A stretch of DNA of 7,285 bases from Lachnospiraceae bacterium UBA1201 (GCA_002309675.1 DBXX01000114.1:3748-11032), one strand, 5' to 3'. Positions 1-5,891 are shown, counted from the first letter of the stretch. Notes: a model not told the origin generated them from the sequence alone. Numbers and translations: made by a program.

Positions 1-222
1 AACGGGAAGCGGGCGGCGATCACTTTCTTCCAGAATGAAGAGGGGAAAATGTGGCTTTCGTATGATCCTGATAACCAAGAGCCAGTTGAATTCACCGCTG
101 GTGGAGAAGAGTGGAAACCGGCCCCGGATGTGGTTATAAACTTTGAAGATATGCTGCATTGCGTGAGGGAGTTCTTGCGTAGCGGTGAACGCCCGACATG
201 CATTCAGTGGCAGGATCTGTGA
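1..222 (+). CDS. Imm1-like immunity protein, C-terminal part (5' truncated by window edge)
   Basis: An open frame enters from the left edge in frame 1 and ends at TGA 220-222, giving the last 73 residues of a protein. The visible part has a short beta-rich stretch (AAITFFQNEEGKMWLSY), a Pro/Glu-rich loop and a C-terminal helix ending in FEDMLHCVREFLRSGERP followed by TCIQWQDL. A final helix with a 'REFL..G.RPTCI.W' tail resembles the C-terminus of the Imm1 immunity family, which in polymorphic toxin systems is associated with deaminase toxins. This match is from memory of the family and rests only on the C-terminal third. The N-terminus and any toxin partner lie outside the window. The GNAT gene follows within 30 nt, so the two may be co-transcribed. 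A small uncharacterised cytosolic protein is the alternative. Confidence 0.55.
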   Translation, partial: NGKRAAITFFQNEEGKMWLSYDPDNQEPVEFTAGGEEWKPAPDVVINFEDMLHCVREFLRSGERPTCIQWQDL

Positions 223-242
223 TGGGAACAGGAAATCAGTAT

Positions 243-247
243 AGGAG
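243..247 (+). promoter_or_regulatory. Ribosome binding site deciding the GNAT start
   Basis: AGGAG lies 4 nt before the ATG at 252, which begins MDISIKVLTP, the usual start of a GNAT fold's first strand. A second in-frame ATG at 222 overlaps the upstream TGA (TGATG) and has a weaker AGGA at 212-215, so coupled initiation there is possible. An ATG at 198 lies inside the upstream gene and is unlikely. Confidence 0.6.
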
Positions 248-251
248 TGAA

Positions 252-845
252 ATGGACATTTCCATAAAGGTATTAACGCCGGATATGGCGGATGAATATA
301 TTACATATTTTGATGAGAAGGCCTTTTCGGACGGAAGTAAGGAAAAAGGCTGCTATTGCGTGTGGCATCATTGGACACAGCAGAAGGAACTCGATCGGAG
401 TGCGCTGCCGGAGGCGGAGCGGGCGTGTTATAAGTGTAACTATGCCTATGAGTTGATCAAGACTGATAAGTTGCATGGCTTTGCGGCCATGTACGAGGGT
501 CAGATGGTCGGGTTTTGCAATGCGGACCTGAAGGATCATTACTTCCGGTTGAACAGGGAAAATAACCCTGAAAGCTGGGATGGTGTCGAGGCCGATGAGA
601 AGGTATTGTCCATCGTCTGCTATATCATTTCCCCGGACATGCGGGGGCGAGGGATAGCGAAAGCCTTCCTGAAGTTTGCATGCGAGTACGCCGCAGAGAA
701 CGGATATGATTTTGTAGAAGGATATCCGGCGGAAGGCGATTTTGACGTGAGCAACTGCGGTGGACCGGCGTCCATGTATATCGGCTGCGGGTTTGAGATC
801 ATTCGAAAGCAGGGCTTTGTCATTGCCCGCAAGAGAGTAAAGTGA
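252..845 (+). CDS. GNAT family N-acetyltransferase
   Basis: A 197-residue cytosolic protein, predicted to transfer an acetyl group from acetyl-CoA to an amine; the substrate is unknown. The acetyl-CoA-binding motif A is clear: a strand, IVCYIISPDM (about 121-130), followed by RGRGIA (131-136), matching R/Q-x-x-G-x-G/A, then helix KAFLKFACEYA. The C-terminal GPASMYIGCGFEII (about 171-184) is the usual GP-x-x-x-Y-x-x-x-GF ending of motif B. Near the N-terminus, AFSD and GCYCVWHHW (33-41) form a Cys/aromatic element that I recall from a Firmicutes GNAT subgroup with CYC-F/W-YH motifs. Length is normal for that group. It follows the Imm1-like gene by 29 nt, suggesting one transcript, but a functional link is not shown. 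The GNAT assignment is firm; the substrate is not predictable. Confidence 0.9.
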   Translation: MDISIKVLTPDMADEYITYFDEKAFSDGSKEKGCYCVWHHWTQQKELDRSALPEAERACYKCNYAYELIKTDKLHGFAAMYEGQMVGFCNADLKDHYFRLNRENNPESWDGVEADEKVLSIVCYIISPDMRGRGIAKAFLKFACEYAAENGYDFVEGYPAEGDFDVSNCGGPASMYIGCGFEIIRKQGFVIARKRVK

Positions 846-849
846 CCTA

Positions 850-862
850 TTTGCAATGCAAA
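850..862. repeat. Short 13-bp palindrome after the GNAT gene
   Basis: TTTGCA-A-TGCAAA is an odd palindrome with a single central base, located 4 nt after the GNAT stop codon. The loop is too short for an RNA hairpin and there is no following T-run, so it is not a terminator. It could be a protein-binding site or chance; it sits just before the ribosome binding site of the 17-codon frame. Confidence 0.25.
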
Positions 863-878
863 AAGGAGTGAAGGAATA

Positions 879-932
879 ATGGATAAGGACGCGATTTATT
901 CGGCGATCAATCATAAATACGACGAGTTTTGA
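879..932 (+). CDS. 17-codon open frame with strong RBS; possible gene stub
   Basis: ATG 879 is preceded by AAAAGGAGTGAAGGAATA, which contains GGAG and AAGGA motifs at usable spacing, and encodes MDKDAIYSAINHKYDEF before TGA 930-932. The peptide reads like the soluble N-terminus of a normal cytosolic protein that stops abruptly, rather than a membrane peptide or leader. I see no continuation in the other frames over the next 35 nt, which already hold the ribosome binding site of the following gene. The likely explanations are a stub left by a deletion or an early stop, or a very small translated peptide that couples translation to the metallopeptidase gene. No family is recognised. Confidence 0.3.
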   Translation: MDKDAIYSAINHKYDEF

Positions 933-955
933 ACATATCCTAAATCAGAACTGAT

Positions 956-960
956 AGGAG
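956..960 (+). promoter_or_regulatory. Ribosome binding site supporting a TTG start
   Basis: AGGAG stands 7 nt before TTG 968, an ideal spacing. No ATG or GTG in the same frame lies close to this site, so TTG is the best-supported initiation codon of the metallopeptidase gene. Confidence 0.65.
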
Positions 961-967
961 AGAGAAT

Positions 968-1705
968 TTGATCAAGACATTAGAAACACAGCATTATATA
1001 TTCCACTTTCTGGAGGGGAGTCTGGCGGAGTGGGATATTGAGGAGATCGTAGCGGAGCAGGAGCGTTGCTACGCTAAGATCTGCAGTATTCTAGAGGTCG
1101 ATTATCCCCATAAGATCCAATACTATTTGTATAATTCACCGCAGGTCATCGGGGACATATTTTGGGATGGCGACTGGTGTTGCGGGCTTTCAGTGACCGA
1201 GGAAAGTGATAGTGAAGTGGGGCGGCAGGTTTCGCTCAGTGGGGACGCCGACAACTGCTTTATCGTGCCGCCATTCTCCGTACACGCCGTGTACAATGAA
1301 CGCGAGAAATGCACCGGTGCGCATGAGGATACCCACATCATTTCAGCGATGCTGTGCGAGCCCCAGTCGGGTTTCTTAGCCGAAGGGCTTGCGATGTATA
1401 TGGATGGAAAATGGTGGGGGGAGGACAATGCAGTGTGGGCGCGAAGGTACCTGGAGCAGGGCAACCTGCTCTCGACGGAACGGTTGATCCTGGATGACGA
1501 GGACTTTTACGATTTGAACTGCGCGGATACATATCCGGTGGCAGGCGCGTGGACAGAGTTTGTGATCGAAACCTACGGCGTGGAGAAGTTTAAGGCATTT
1601 TACTGTTCGCAGGATTATGCGAAGGATGCCGATGCGATATTCGGATGTTCGCTCGCGCAGTTGCAGGAACGGTTTGTAGAATGGATACGGAAACTCGACG
1701 GCTGA
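968..1705 (+). CDS. Putative zinc metallopeptidase (gluzincin / peptidase MA-like)
   Basis: A 245-residue protein with no signal peptide or membrane segment, so probably cytosolic. The zinc motif HEDTH (119-123) fits HExxH: the two histidines would bind zinc and E120 would be the catalytic base. GFLAEGLAMYMDG follows, and E139 lies 16 residues after the second histidine, fitting the third zinc ligand of gluzincins. YPVAGAWTEFVIETYG (about 189-204) resembles the 'YP.G.sFv.yLi..YG' segment that follows the active site in many peptidase MA-like proteins. The N-terminal 100 residues are unassigned. Initiation is at TTG. It sits after the GNAT gene and the 17-codon frame, and 129 nt before the XRE regulator start. 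The substrate is unknown; it could also be a metal-binding protein without peptidase activity. Confidence 0.75.
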   Translation: MIKTLETQHYIFHFLEGSLAEWDIEEIVAEQERCYAKICSILEVDYPHKIQYYLYNSPQVIGDIFWDGDWCCGLSVTEESDSEVGRQVSLSGDADNCFIVPPFSVHAVYNEREKCTGAHEDTHIISAMLCEPQSGFLAEGLAMYMDGKWWGEDNAVWARRYLEQGNLLSTERLILDDEDFYDLNCADTYPVAGAWTEFVIETYGVEKFKAFYCSQDYAKDADAIFGCSLAQLQERFVEWIRKLDG

Positions 1706-1735
1706 TTATCACCGCTCACTTCATTTTTTAAGCCA

Positions 1736-1754
1736 CACTTAACCCGCACTTAAG
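1736..1754. repeat. CACTTAA direct repeat with overlapping CTTAA/TTAAG dyad (possible operator)
   Basis: CACTTAA occurs at 1736-1742 and 1747-1753, an 11-bp period that puts both copies on the same helix face. Overlapping them, CTTAA (1738-1742) and TTAAG (1750-1754) form a 5-bp inverted repeat around 7 bp. A related CACTTCA lies at 1717-1723. The element is some 35-50 bp upstream of the likely -10 box of the XRE gene, so autoregulation by that protein is a reasonable inference, though not shown. Confidence 0.3.
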
Positions 1755-1764
1755 AAATACTCCC

Positions 1765-1798
1765 TATTATTTTCCTCTAAAATGCCCTATAGTATAGA
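1765..1798 (+). promoter_or_regulatory. Weak candidate promoter for the XRE regulator gene
   Basis: Two overlapping -10-like hexamers, TATAGT (1788-1793) and TATAGA (1793-1798), lie about 40 nt before the start codon in an AT-rich spacer. The matching -35 positions (TATTAT at 1765-1770 or TTTTCC at 1770-1775) are poor matches to TTGACA, so activity may be low or activator-dependent. Confidence 0.3.
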
Positions 1799-1834
1799 CA
1801 GGCGCCGAACGAAAACCTTATGGAGGAAAATACT

Positions 1835-2977
1835 ATGGGAGCATTAGATAATCTAGGGAAGAATATAGCGGCCTGCAGAAAGAAGGCGGGCATTACGCAG
1901 GAGCAGTTGGCAGAGCAACTGTGTGTTTCGGTTTCGGCGGTGTCGCAGTGGGAGACGGGGAAGACATTTCCCGATCTGTCGGCGATCCCGGTGTTGTGCC
2001 GGGTGCTGGGGGTGACTTCGGACGAATTGCTGGACATCGACCGGGAGAAGGATGCGGCGCAGATTCAGGAGATCAATGCGGAGGCCAACCGATTGATGGG
2101 CCGGGGGCATGAAACAAAGGCAGAGAAATTGTTAGCGGACGCACTGAAGCGATATCCGAACAGTTATGAGCTGATGCGTACCAAGATGTATCTTGAATAC
2201 GGCATGGGAGTGCCCAAATACTTTACGGGAGTGGAAAACGAAGAAGAGCGCGCGAAGTCGCGGAAGCACTATGAAAAATGCATTGCCCTCGCACAGAAGA
2301 TCCTGGAGGGATGCAAAGATATGGAGACGGTGTATAGTGCCAGACAGATCCTGTGTTACGCTTACGGAAATATTGGCGAAGATGATAAGGCCATAGCAAT
2401 CGCCATGGAGATGCCGAGGATGAGCATCTGCCGGGAAAGCATGCTTTCCATCGTCACCAAGGGACGTAAGAAGTATGAGAACCGCCAGTATCAGTTGTTT
2501 ATGTTGTTGCAGGACCTCTGTGTGATCCTGGACACGATCAATGTAAGATTTGAGGACGGAAGTTTCCCTTATAGTCCGGCGGAAGACGCGGCGATCAAGC
2601 AGAAGATCATCGATGTGATGGCGATCATGTTCGAAGATCATGACTATGGTTTCTTCCACGATGCGTTGATGCGTGCGAACCTTCACATTGCGAGAATTGT
2701 CGCACGTCATGAACAGGATGCGAAGAAGGTGCTTTTGCACCTCAAGCAGGCAGCAGATCACGCGGAAGCGTTCATACAGAACCGCGAGGAGACTTTGCAT
2801 ACTTCGCTGTTAATGCGAGGTTCGGACTATGGAACCTTCAGTACTAATGATGAAGCGAATAATCCTGCGCAGGTGCTTCGGGATATGCAGGACGAGCGCT
2901 TCGATTTCGTCCGCGATGAGCCTGAGTTTAAAGCGCTCGAAGAACGGCTGAAAAAAACAGCCGGGAAGTGGAGTTGA
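1835..2977 (+). CDS. XRE-family transcriptional regulator with TPR-like C-terminus
   Basis: A predicted DNA-binding regulator of 380 residues. Residues about 5-65 form a Cro/C1-type helix-turn-helix: GKNIAACRKKAGITQEQLAEQL, then VSVSAVSQWETGKTFPD with the recognition helix around 32-41, then LSAIPVLCRVLGVTSDELL. The remainder is helical: INAEANRLMGRG...AEKLLADALKRYPNSYELM (about 80-118) looks like a TPR hairpin, and later segments (HYEKCIALAQKIL, ARQILCYAYGNIGEDDKAIAIA) continue that pattern. The C-terminal FVRDEPEFKALEERLKK is typical of long XRE proteins common in Clostridia. ATG 1835 is preferred because GGAGG at 1822-1826 is 8 nt upstream; ATG 1820 overlaps that site and has no binding site of its own. 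The gene has its own upstream spacer and no clear terminator. Targets and ligand are unknown; the repeats upstream or the phased array downstream are candidate sites. Confidence 0.88.
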   Translation: MGALDNLGKNIAACRKKAGITQEQLAEQLCVSVSAVSQWETGKTFPDLSAIPVLCRVLGVTSDELLDIDREKDAAQIQEINAEANRLMGRGHETKAEKLLADALKRYPNSYELMRTKMYLEYGMGVPKYFTGVENEEERAKSRKHYEKCIALAQKILEGCKDMETVYSARQILCYAYGNIGEDDKAIAIAMEMPRMSICRESMLSIVTKGRKKYENRQYQLFMLLQDLCVILDTINVRFEDGSFPYSPAEDAAIKQKIIDVMAIMFEDHDYGFFHDALMRANLHIARIVARHEQDAKKVLLHLKQAADHAEAFIQNREETLHTSLLMRGSDYGTFSTNDEANNPAQVLRDMQDERFDFVRDEPEFKALEERLKKTAGKWS

Positions 2978-3140
2978 TCGGTCCATGCGGTTTGAGAAAA
3001 CGCAAAAAAGAGAAGACACGAATGAGTAGAATCCTAGGACGCTCCATGTAAAAATGATGATGAATTGACGATCTGTCTTGTGAAAGAATTGGTTGTTCCG
3101 GAGCGGTTATCAAATAAAAACAGTGGTGAACTATGACGGA
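2978..3140. other. Intergenic region after the XRE gene, left half
   Basis: I find no supported gene here. There are only very short open frames without good ribosome binding sites, an imperfect GCGGTTT/AAAACGC pairing (2988-3004) followed by A-rich rather than T-rich sequence, and a distant CGCTCC/GGAGCG pair (about 3040-3045 and 3100-3105). None makes a convincing terminator on either strand. Together with the right half, this makes a 336-bp non-genic stretch, AT-rich relative to its neighbours. Confidence 0.5.
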
Positions 3141-3231
3141 TCTGTTACAATTTGTTACAGATGTGTTGCTTTGTGTTGCAATTGTTTTAAAGTTTTTTAC
3201 ACAAGTGTTAATCTTTATCCGGAAGTGTTGA
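3133..3231 (+). CDS. Possible small hydrophobic peptide (32 residues), doubtful
   Basis: ATG 3133 opens a frame of 32 residues (MTDLLQFVTDVLLCVAIV, then LKFFTQVLIFIRKC) ending at TGA 3229-3231, inside the -35 box of the next promoter. The product would be a short membrane-seeking helix with a basic end, similar in general form to small type I toxins or membrane micropeptides. The only ribosome binding candidate is GGTGA (3125-3129), 3 nt from ATG, which is too close. T-rich DNA translates into Leu/Phe/Val-rich sequence by default, and the same bases form the phased hexamer array, so the regulatory reading is preferred. No family is recognised. Confidence 0.18.
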   Translation: MTDLLQFVTDVLLCVAIVLKFFTQVLIFIRKC

Positions 3232-3232
3232 C
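3143..3232 (+). repeat. Helically phased TGTT(A/G)C-like array upstream of the operon promoter
   Basis: TGTTACA occurs at 3143-3149 and 3153-3159, TGTTGC at 3164-3169 and 3174-3179, with weaker TGTTTT at 3183-3188, TGTTAA at 3206-3211 and TGTTGA at 3226-3231. Start positions step by 10, 11, 10 and 9 bp, then by about two turns each, so all face the same side of the helix. The last copy overlaps the -35 box. Direct hexamer repeats at 10-11 bp are the usual site form for OmpR/PhoB-family response regulators; the WalR consensus TGTWAH-N5-TGTWAH and Gram-positive Pho boxes are similar in form. The regulator identity is not established. Confidence 0.45.
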
Positions 3233-3256
3233 TTCACTTTTTTAATACGTTATGCT
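3228..3256 (+). promoter_or_regulatory. Sigma-A-type promoter of the DUF3160-CapA operon
   Basis: The -35 box TTGACT (3228-3233) and -10 box TATGCT (3251-3256) are separated by exactly 17 bp, in an AT-rich spacer 58 nt before the start codon. Transcription would begin about 3262-3264. The -35 match is 5 of 6 and the -10 match 4 of 6. The phased hexamers directly upstream and the inverted repeat directly downstream suggest a controlled promoter. Confidence 0.65.
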
Positions 3257-3257
3257 C

Positions 3258-3286
3258 AACTTGGTTCTGGAAGATCGAACCAAGTT
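3258..3286 (+). promoter_or_regulatory. Perfect 10-bp inverted repeat at the transcription start (operator, 5' hairpin or attenuator)
   Basis: AACTTGGTTC (3258-3267) and GAACCAAGTT (3277-3286) are exact reverse complements around a 9-nt loop. The sequence TTATTATTTTA follows, so as RNA it resembles a weak Rho-independent terminator or attenuator placed just before the ribosome binding site. The predicted start near 3263 would fall inside the left arm and shorten the stem, which favours a DNA operator for a dimeric repressor unless transcription starts at the first A of the arm or further upstream. Confidence 0.55.
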
Positions 3287-3298
3287 TTATTATTTTAC

Positions 3299-3305
3299 GG
3301 AGGAG
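3299..3305 (+). promoter_or_regulatory. Ribosome binding site of the DUF3160 gene
   Basis: GGAGGAG lies 8 nt before ATG 3314, a strong match and good spacing. It starts 12 nt after the inverted repeat, so the hairpin would leave it exposed. Confidence 0.7.
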
Positions 3306-3313
3306 CGAGGACT

Positions 3314-5875
3314 ATGAAAGAAGGAGCGAAGAAGTCAACAAAGGTCATCCTGTGGATCTGCATGGCGGCATGTGTGTGCCTGCTGGTCGGTGGGATCGTA
3401 TGGACCATCAAAAACGGTCCGCGCAGAGGAGATGTTCCGGGCCCTGAGGAGAGCACCGGTCAGGAGGTAGCGCAGAACACGAGCGAACCGCAGAGCGATC
3501 CGGCAATTGAGGAGAAGACAGAGCCGCAGACCGAACCGGTCACTGAGGCGAAGACCGAGGAAGCAACCGAGGCACCGACCGAGGAGGTTACCGAGGCACC
3601 GACCGAAGAGGCAACGGAAGCGCCGAGACCGACCTACAGTGATGATGAGATATTGGCCGCGGTGAGCAGCCCGGATGCGAAAATAGTAAGCGTAGGTGCA
3701 GTAAAACCGAAGCTTACAACGGCGAATTACGGCGAAAACGGAAAGAATTACAAGCCTTCCGTGAAGCCTTACACGGTGGCACCGGACTTAAGTAATGTGA
3801 TCAATGAGTATTCTCTTACCGAGGAAGAAAAACAAAAACTGGCAGCGAACGGGTTTGTAGTCGCTGAACATCAGTACGATGAATTTTACGAGGTCTATGA
3901 GGGAAATCGCTACAACAATGAACCGAATTTTGTCACGACAGACTCGTTGATGCATACCTACCACCTTTATTATGTGAAACTGCAAAAAACCGTGGAAAAA
4001 GAGTACCTGTATGAAGCATTGACCCGCCTGAGCGAAGGCATGTTGAAGAAATCCCTGCAGCAGTACGCCTTCTTCCGCGGCACGGAGTGGGAAGAGGCTG
4101 CTAAACGCAACACAGCCTTTTTCGGAGTCGCTGCGAAACTGCTCGGATCCGAAGTAATGGTACCAGCGGATATCGACGCCATGGTTGCGCAGGAAGTTGA
4201 AAAGATTCTCGCTGCCTCGGGAATAGAACGGTCCTTGATCACTCCGGAAAATGAGTTCGGAGAGGACTACACACAGTATATCCCCAGAAGTTATTACGCC
4301 GGGGATCCGAAGTTGGAGAAATATTTCCGTGTCATGATGTGGTACGGTCGTATGTTTTTTGCACAGAAGAATGAGCAGGGAAACCGCTGCGCGCTGCTGA
4401 TGAATATCGCCCTATCTGACGAGAGTAATTACTACGAGTGGCATGCGATCTACGAAGTGACGTCCTTCCTGTGTGGCGCGAGCGACGATCTGGTTTATAA
4501 CGAATATATCCCGGTCATCATGCAGGTCTATGGGGCTGATTTCACTCTGGACTCCCTGGTGGGCAATGCAGATGCATGGAACCGCTTTGTCGAAGCAATC
4601 AAATCTCTTCACGGCCCGAAGATCAATTCAACTCCCTATGTGCTCCCGACCGAAGGGGATGAAGATTGGCAGACATACTCCAAGGGCTTCCGCTTCATGG
4701 GACAGCGTTTTGTTCTGGATGCGGAAATCTTCCAAAATCTGCTCTTTAATAACATCCAACCGTCTGCGGATTTCGATGAAAGATTATTGCCGGAAGCACT
4801 GGATATCCCGGCGGCTTTTGGCTCCGATGTGGCCCTGGATATTCTGATTCAGCAGGGACAGGATAAATATCCGAACTACCTTTCGACCATGCAAGAGATG
4901 CGTCAGGTGGTCGGAGAGTCCGATCTCTATTGGACTACTTGCGTATATGGTGGCTGGTTGAATACGTTGCGGCCGCTGCTGGAGGTAAAAGGTGAGGGCT
5001 ACCCTTCGTTCATGACGAACACGGAATGGCAGAAGAAGAGCCTGGAAGGTTTCCTGGGCAGCTGGACGGAGCTAAAGCATGATACCATTTTGTATGCGAA
5101 ACAGCCGTACTCGATGTCGGAGGGCGATGGAGGTGATTATTATCCTCCTGAAAAGGATGATCGCGGTTATGTGGAGCCGGAGCCGGAACTGTTTGATCGC
5201 TTGAGCATTTTAGCCGAAGCTACGAAAGCAGGGCTGAAAGATATGGGCTATCTGAGCGAGAAAGATCAAGAGTCACTGGATCGCCTGGCCGAATTAAGCC
5301 GTCGCTTAAGAGATATCGCGATCAAAGAACTGGAAAATCGGGAATTGACCGGAGACGACTATGATCTGATATGTTTCTATGGCGGAACCATAGAACACTT
5401 TTGGCTGGAGGCAACCGAGGGTATGGGTTCCGAGGGTTCGTATTCGCAGTGGCTTTGGGATGAATATGAGGACTATGTGAAGTGGTGTGAGGAAGATGGA
5501 GAGGAATGCGAGTATGCTTCCATTGAGGAATATGTTGAGGCGTATTATCCTGATGAGGAAGCAGACTCTATGGCGATCGTAGCAGATGTGGCCACTGACA
5601 GCACGAACGGCCTGTGCCTCGAAGAAGCGATCGGCGGCGCTTCCCCCATCTATGTGGTTTTCCCGATCGACGGGGAACTGCATGTTGCATGTGGAGCCGT
5701 ATATAATCAGTACCAGTTTACGAGAGACATTGATAAACGAATGACGGATCAGGAATGGCAAGCTCAGTTTGAGGGGGGATACGTCGAACTCGAAGGAGGG
5801 TACACAACATATTTACCTCCTGCGTATCCGGAACATCCGGAATGGACGAAAAGTTACAGAACCGGTGAGAAATAA
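3314..5875 (+). CDS. DUF3160 domain protein, membrane-anchored, extracytoplasmic
   Basis: An 853-residue protein of unknown function. Residues 1-10 are lysine-rich, 11-32 form one hydrophobic segment (signal anchor), and about 35-106 are a Glu/Pro/Thr linker with three exact-length TEE(A/V)TEAP octads at 81-104. The rest matches DUF3160 in order: NFVTTDSLMHTYHLYY (205-220), YFRVMMWYGRMFF (337-349), GFRFMGQRFVLDAEI (458-472), PSFM...W..KSLEGFLGSWTELKHDTILYAKQ (564-597), MAIVADVATD (753-762) and IYVVFPIDGELHVACGAVYNQYQF (779-802). No lipobox of good quality is present (MAAC at 17-20 is weak), so an anchor is preferred. Odd points are a very acidic stretch at about 714-751 with cysteines at 725 and 732. 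It is the first gene after the promoter, and the CapA gene follows after 27 nt. The DUF3160 family has no established biochemical role known to me. Confidence 0.9.
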   Translation: MKEGAKKSTKVILWICMAACVCLLVGGIVWTIKNGPRRGDVPGPEESTGQEVAQNTSEPQSDPAIEEKTEPQTEPVTEAKTEEATEAPTEEVTEAPTEEATEAPRPTYSDDEILAAVSSPDAKIVSVGAVKPKLTTANYGENGKNYKPSVKPYTVAPDLSNVINEYSLTEEEKQKLAANGFVVAEHQYDEFYEVYEGNRYNNEPNFVTTDSLMHTYHLYYVKLQKTVEKEYLYEALTRLSEGMLKKSLQQYAFFRGTEWEEAAKRNTAFFGVAAKLLGSEVMVPADIDAMVAQEVEKILAASGIERSLITPENEFGEDYTQYIPRSYYAGDPKLEKYFRVMMWYGRMFFAQKNEQGNRCALLMNIALSDESNYYEWHAIYEVTSFLCGASDDLVYNEYIPVIMQVYGADFTLDSLVGNADAWNRFVEAIKSLHGPKINSTPYVLPTEGDEDWQTYSKGFRFMGQRFVLDAEIFQNLLFNNIQPSADFDERLLPEALDIPAAFGSDVALDILIQQGQDKYPNYLSTMQEMRQVVGESDLYWTTCVYGGWLNTLRPLLEVKGEGYPSFMTNTEWQKKSLEGFLGSWTELKHDTILYAKQPYSMSEGDGGDYYPPEKDDRGYVEPEPELFDRLSILAEATKAGLKDMGYLSEKDQESLDRLAELSRRLRDIAIKELENRELTGDDYDLICFYGGTIEHFWLEATEGMGSEGSYSQWLWDEYEDYVKWCEEDGEECEYASIEEYVEAYYPDEEADSMAIVADVATDSTNGLCLEEAIGGASPIYVVFPIDGELHVACGAVYNQYQFTRDIDKRMTDQEWQAQFEGGYVELEGGYTTYLPPAYPEHPEWTKSYRTGEK
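3554..3625 (+). repeat. Three tandem 24-bp repeats coding TEE(A/V)TEAP
   Basis: Three in-frame 24-bp units lie in the linker of the DUF3160 gene; the first two are nearly identical in DNA and the third has several silent changes. Such repeats are prone to copy-number change, which would alter the distance of the domain from the membrane. Earlier degenerate units (TEPQTEPVTEAK) precede them. Confidence 0.8.
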
Positions 5876-5891
5876 ACACACTGATCGATGA

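Noticed and set aside
273..914. Long minus-strand open frame opposite the GNAT gene
   Set aside because: It is the mirror of a clearly recognisable GNAT protein; its translation has no family features and no ribosome binding site.
2132..2800. 222-codon minus-strand open frame opposite the XRE gene
   Set aside because: The plus-strand frame carries a clear HTH and TPR-like protein over the same bases; the antisense product is His/Leu/Arg-rich without domain signals.
2985..3012. Candidate terminator after the XRE gene (GCGGTTT/AAAACGC)
   Set aside because: The stem has a central mismatch, only a 3-nt loop, and is followed by A's rather than T's; the reverse strand has no better arrangement.
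3065..3093. TTGACG as a second -35 box in the intergenic region
   Set aside because: No -10-like hexamer is found at 16-18 bp downstream.
3036..3134. Open reading without a start (…ELTICLVKELVVPERLSN…) in the intergenic region
   Set aside because: Only about 30 codons between stops with no ATG/GTG and ribosome binding site; could be a decayed gene tail but nothing supports it.
3359..3375. Possible lipoprotein signal in the DUF3160 protein (MAAC at residues 17-20)
   Set aside because: The -3 residue is Met and the hydrophobic stretch continues well past the cysteine to residue 32, which fits a membrane anchor better than a lipobox.
5306..5761. 151-codon minus-strand open frame inside the DUF3160 gene
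   Set aside because: It lies opposite conserved DUF3160 motifs and has no plausible start region.
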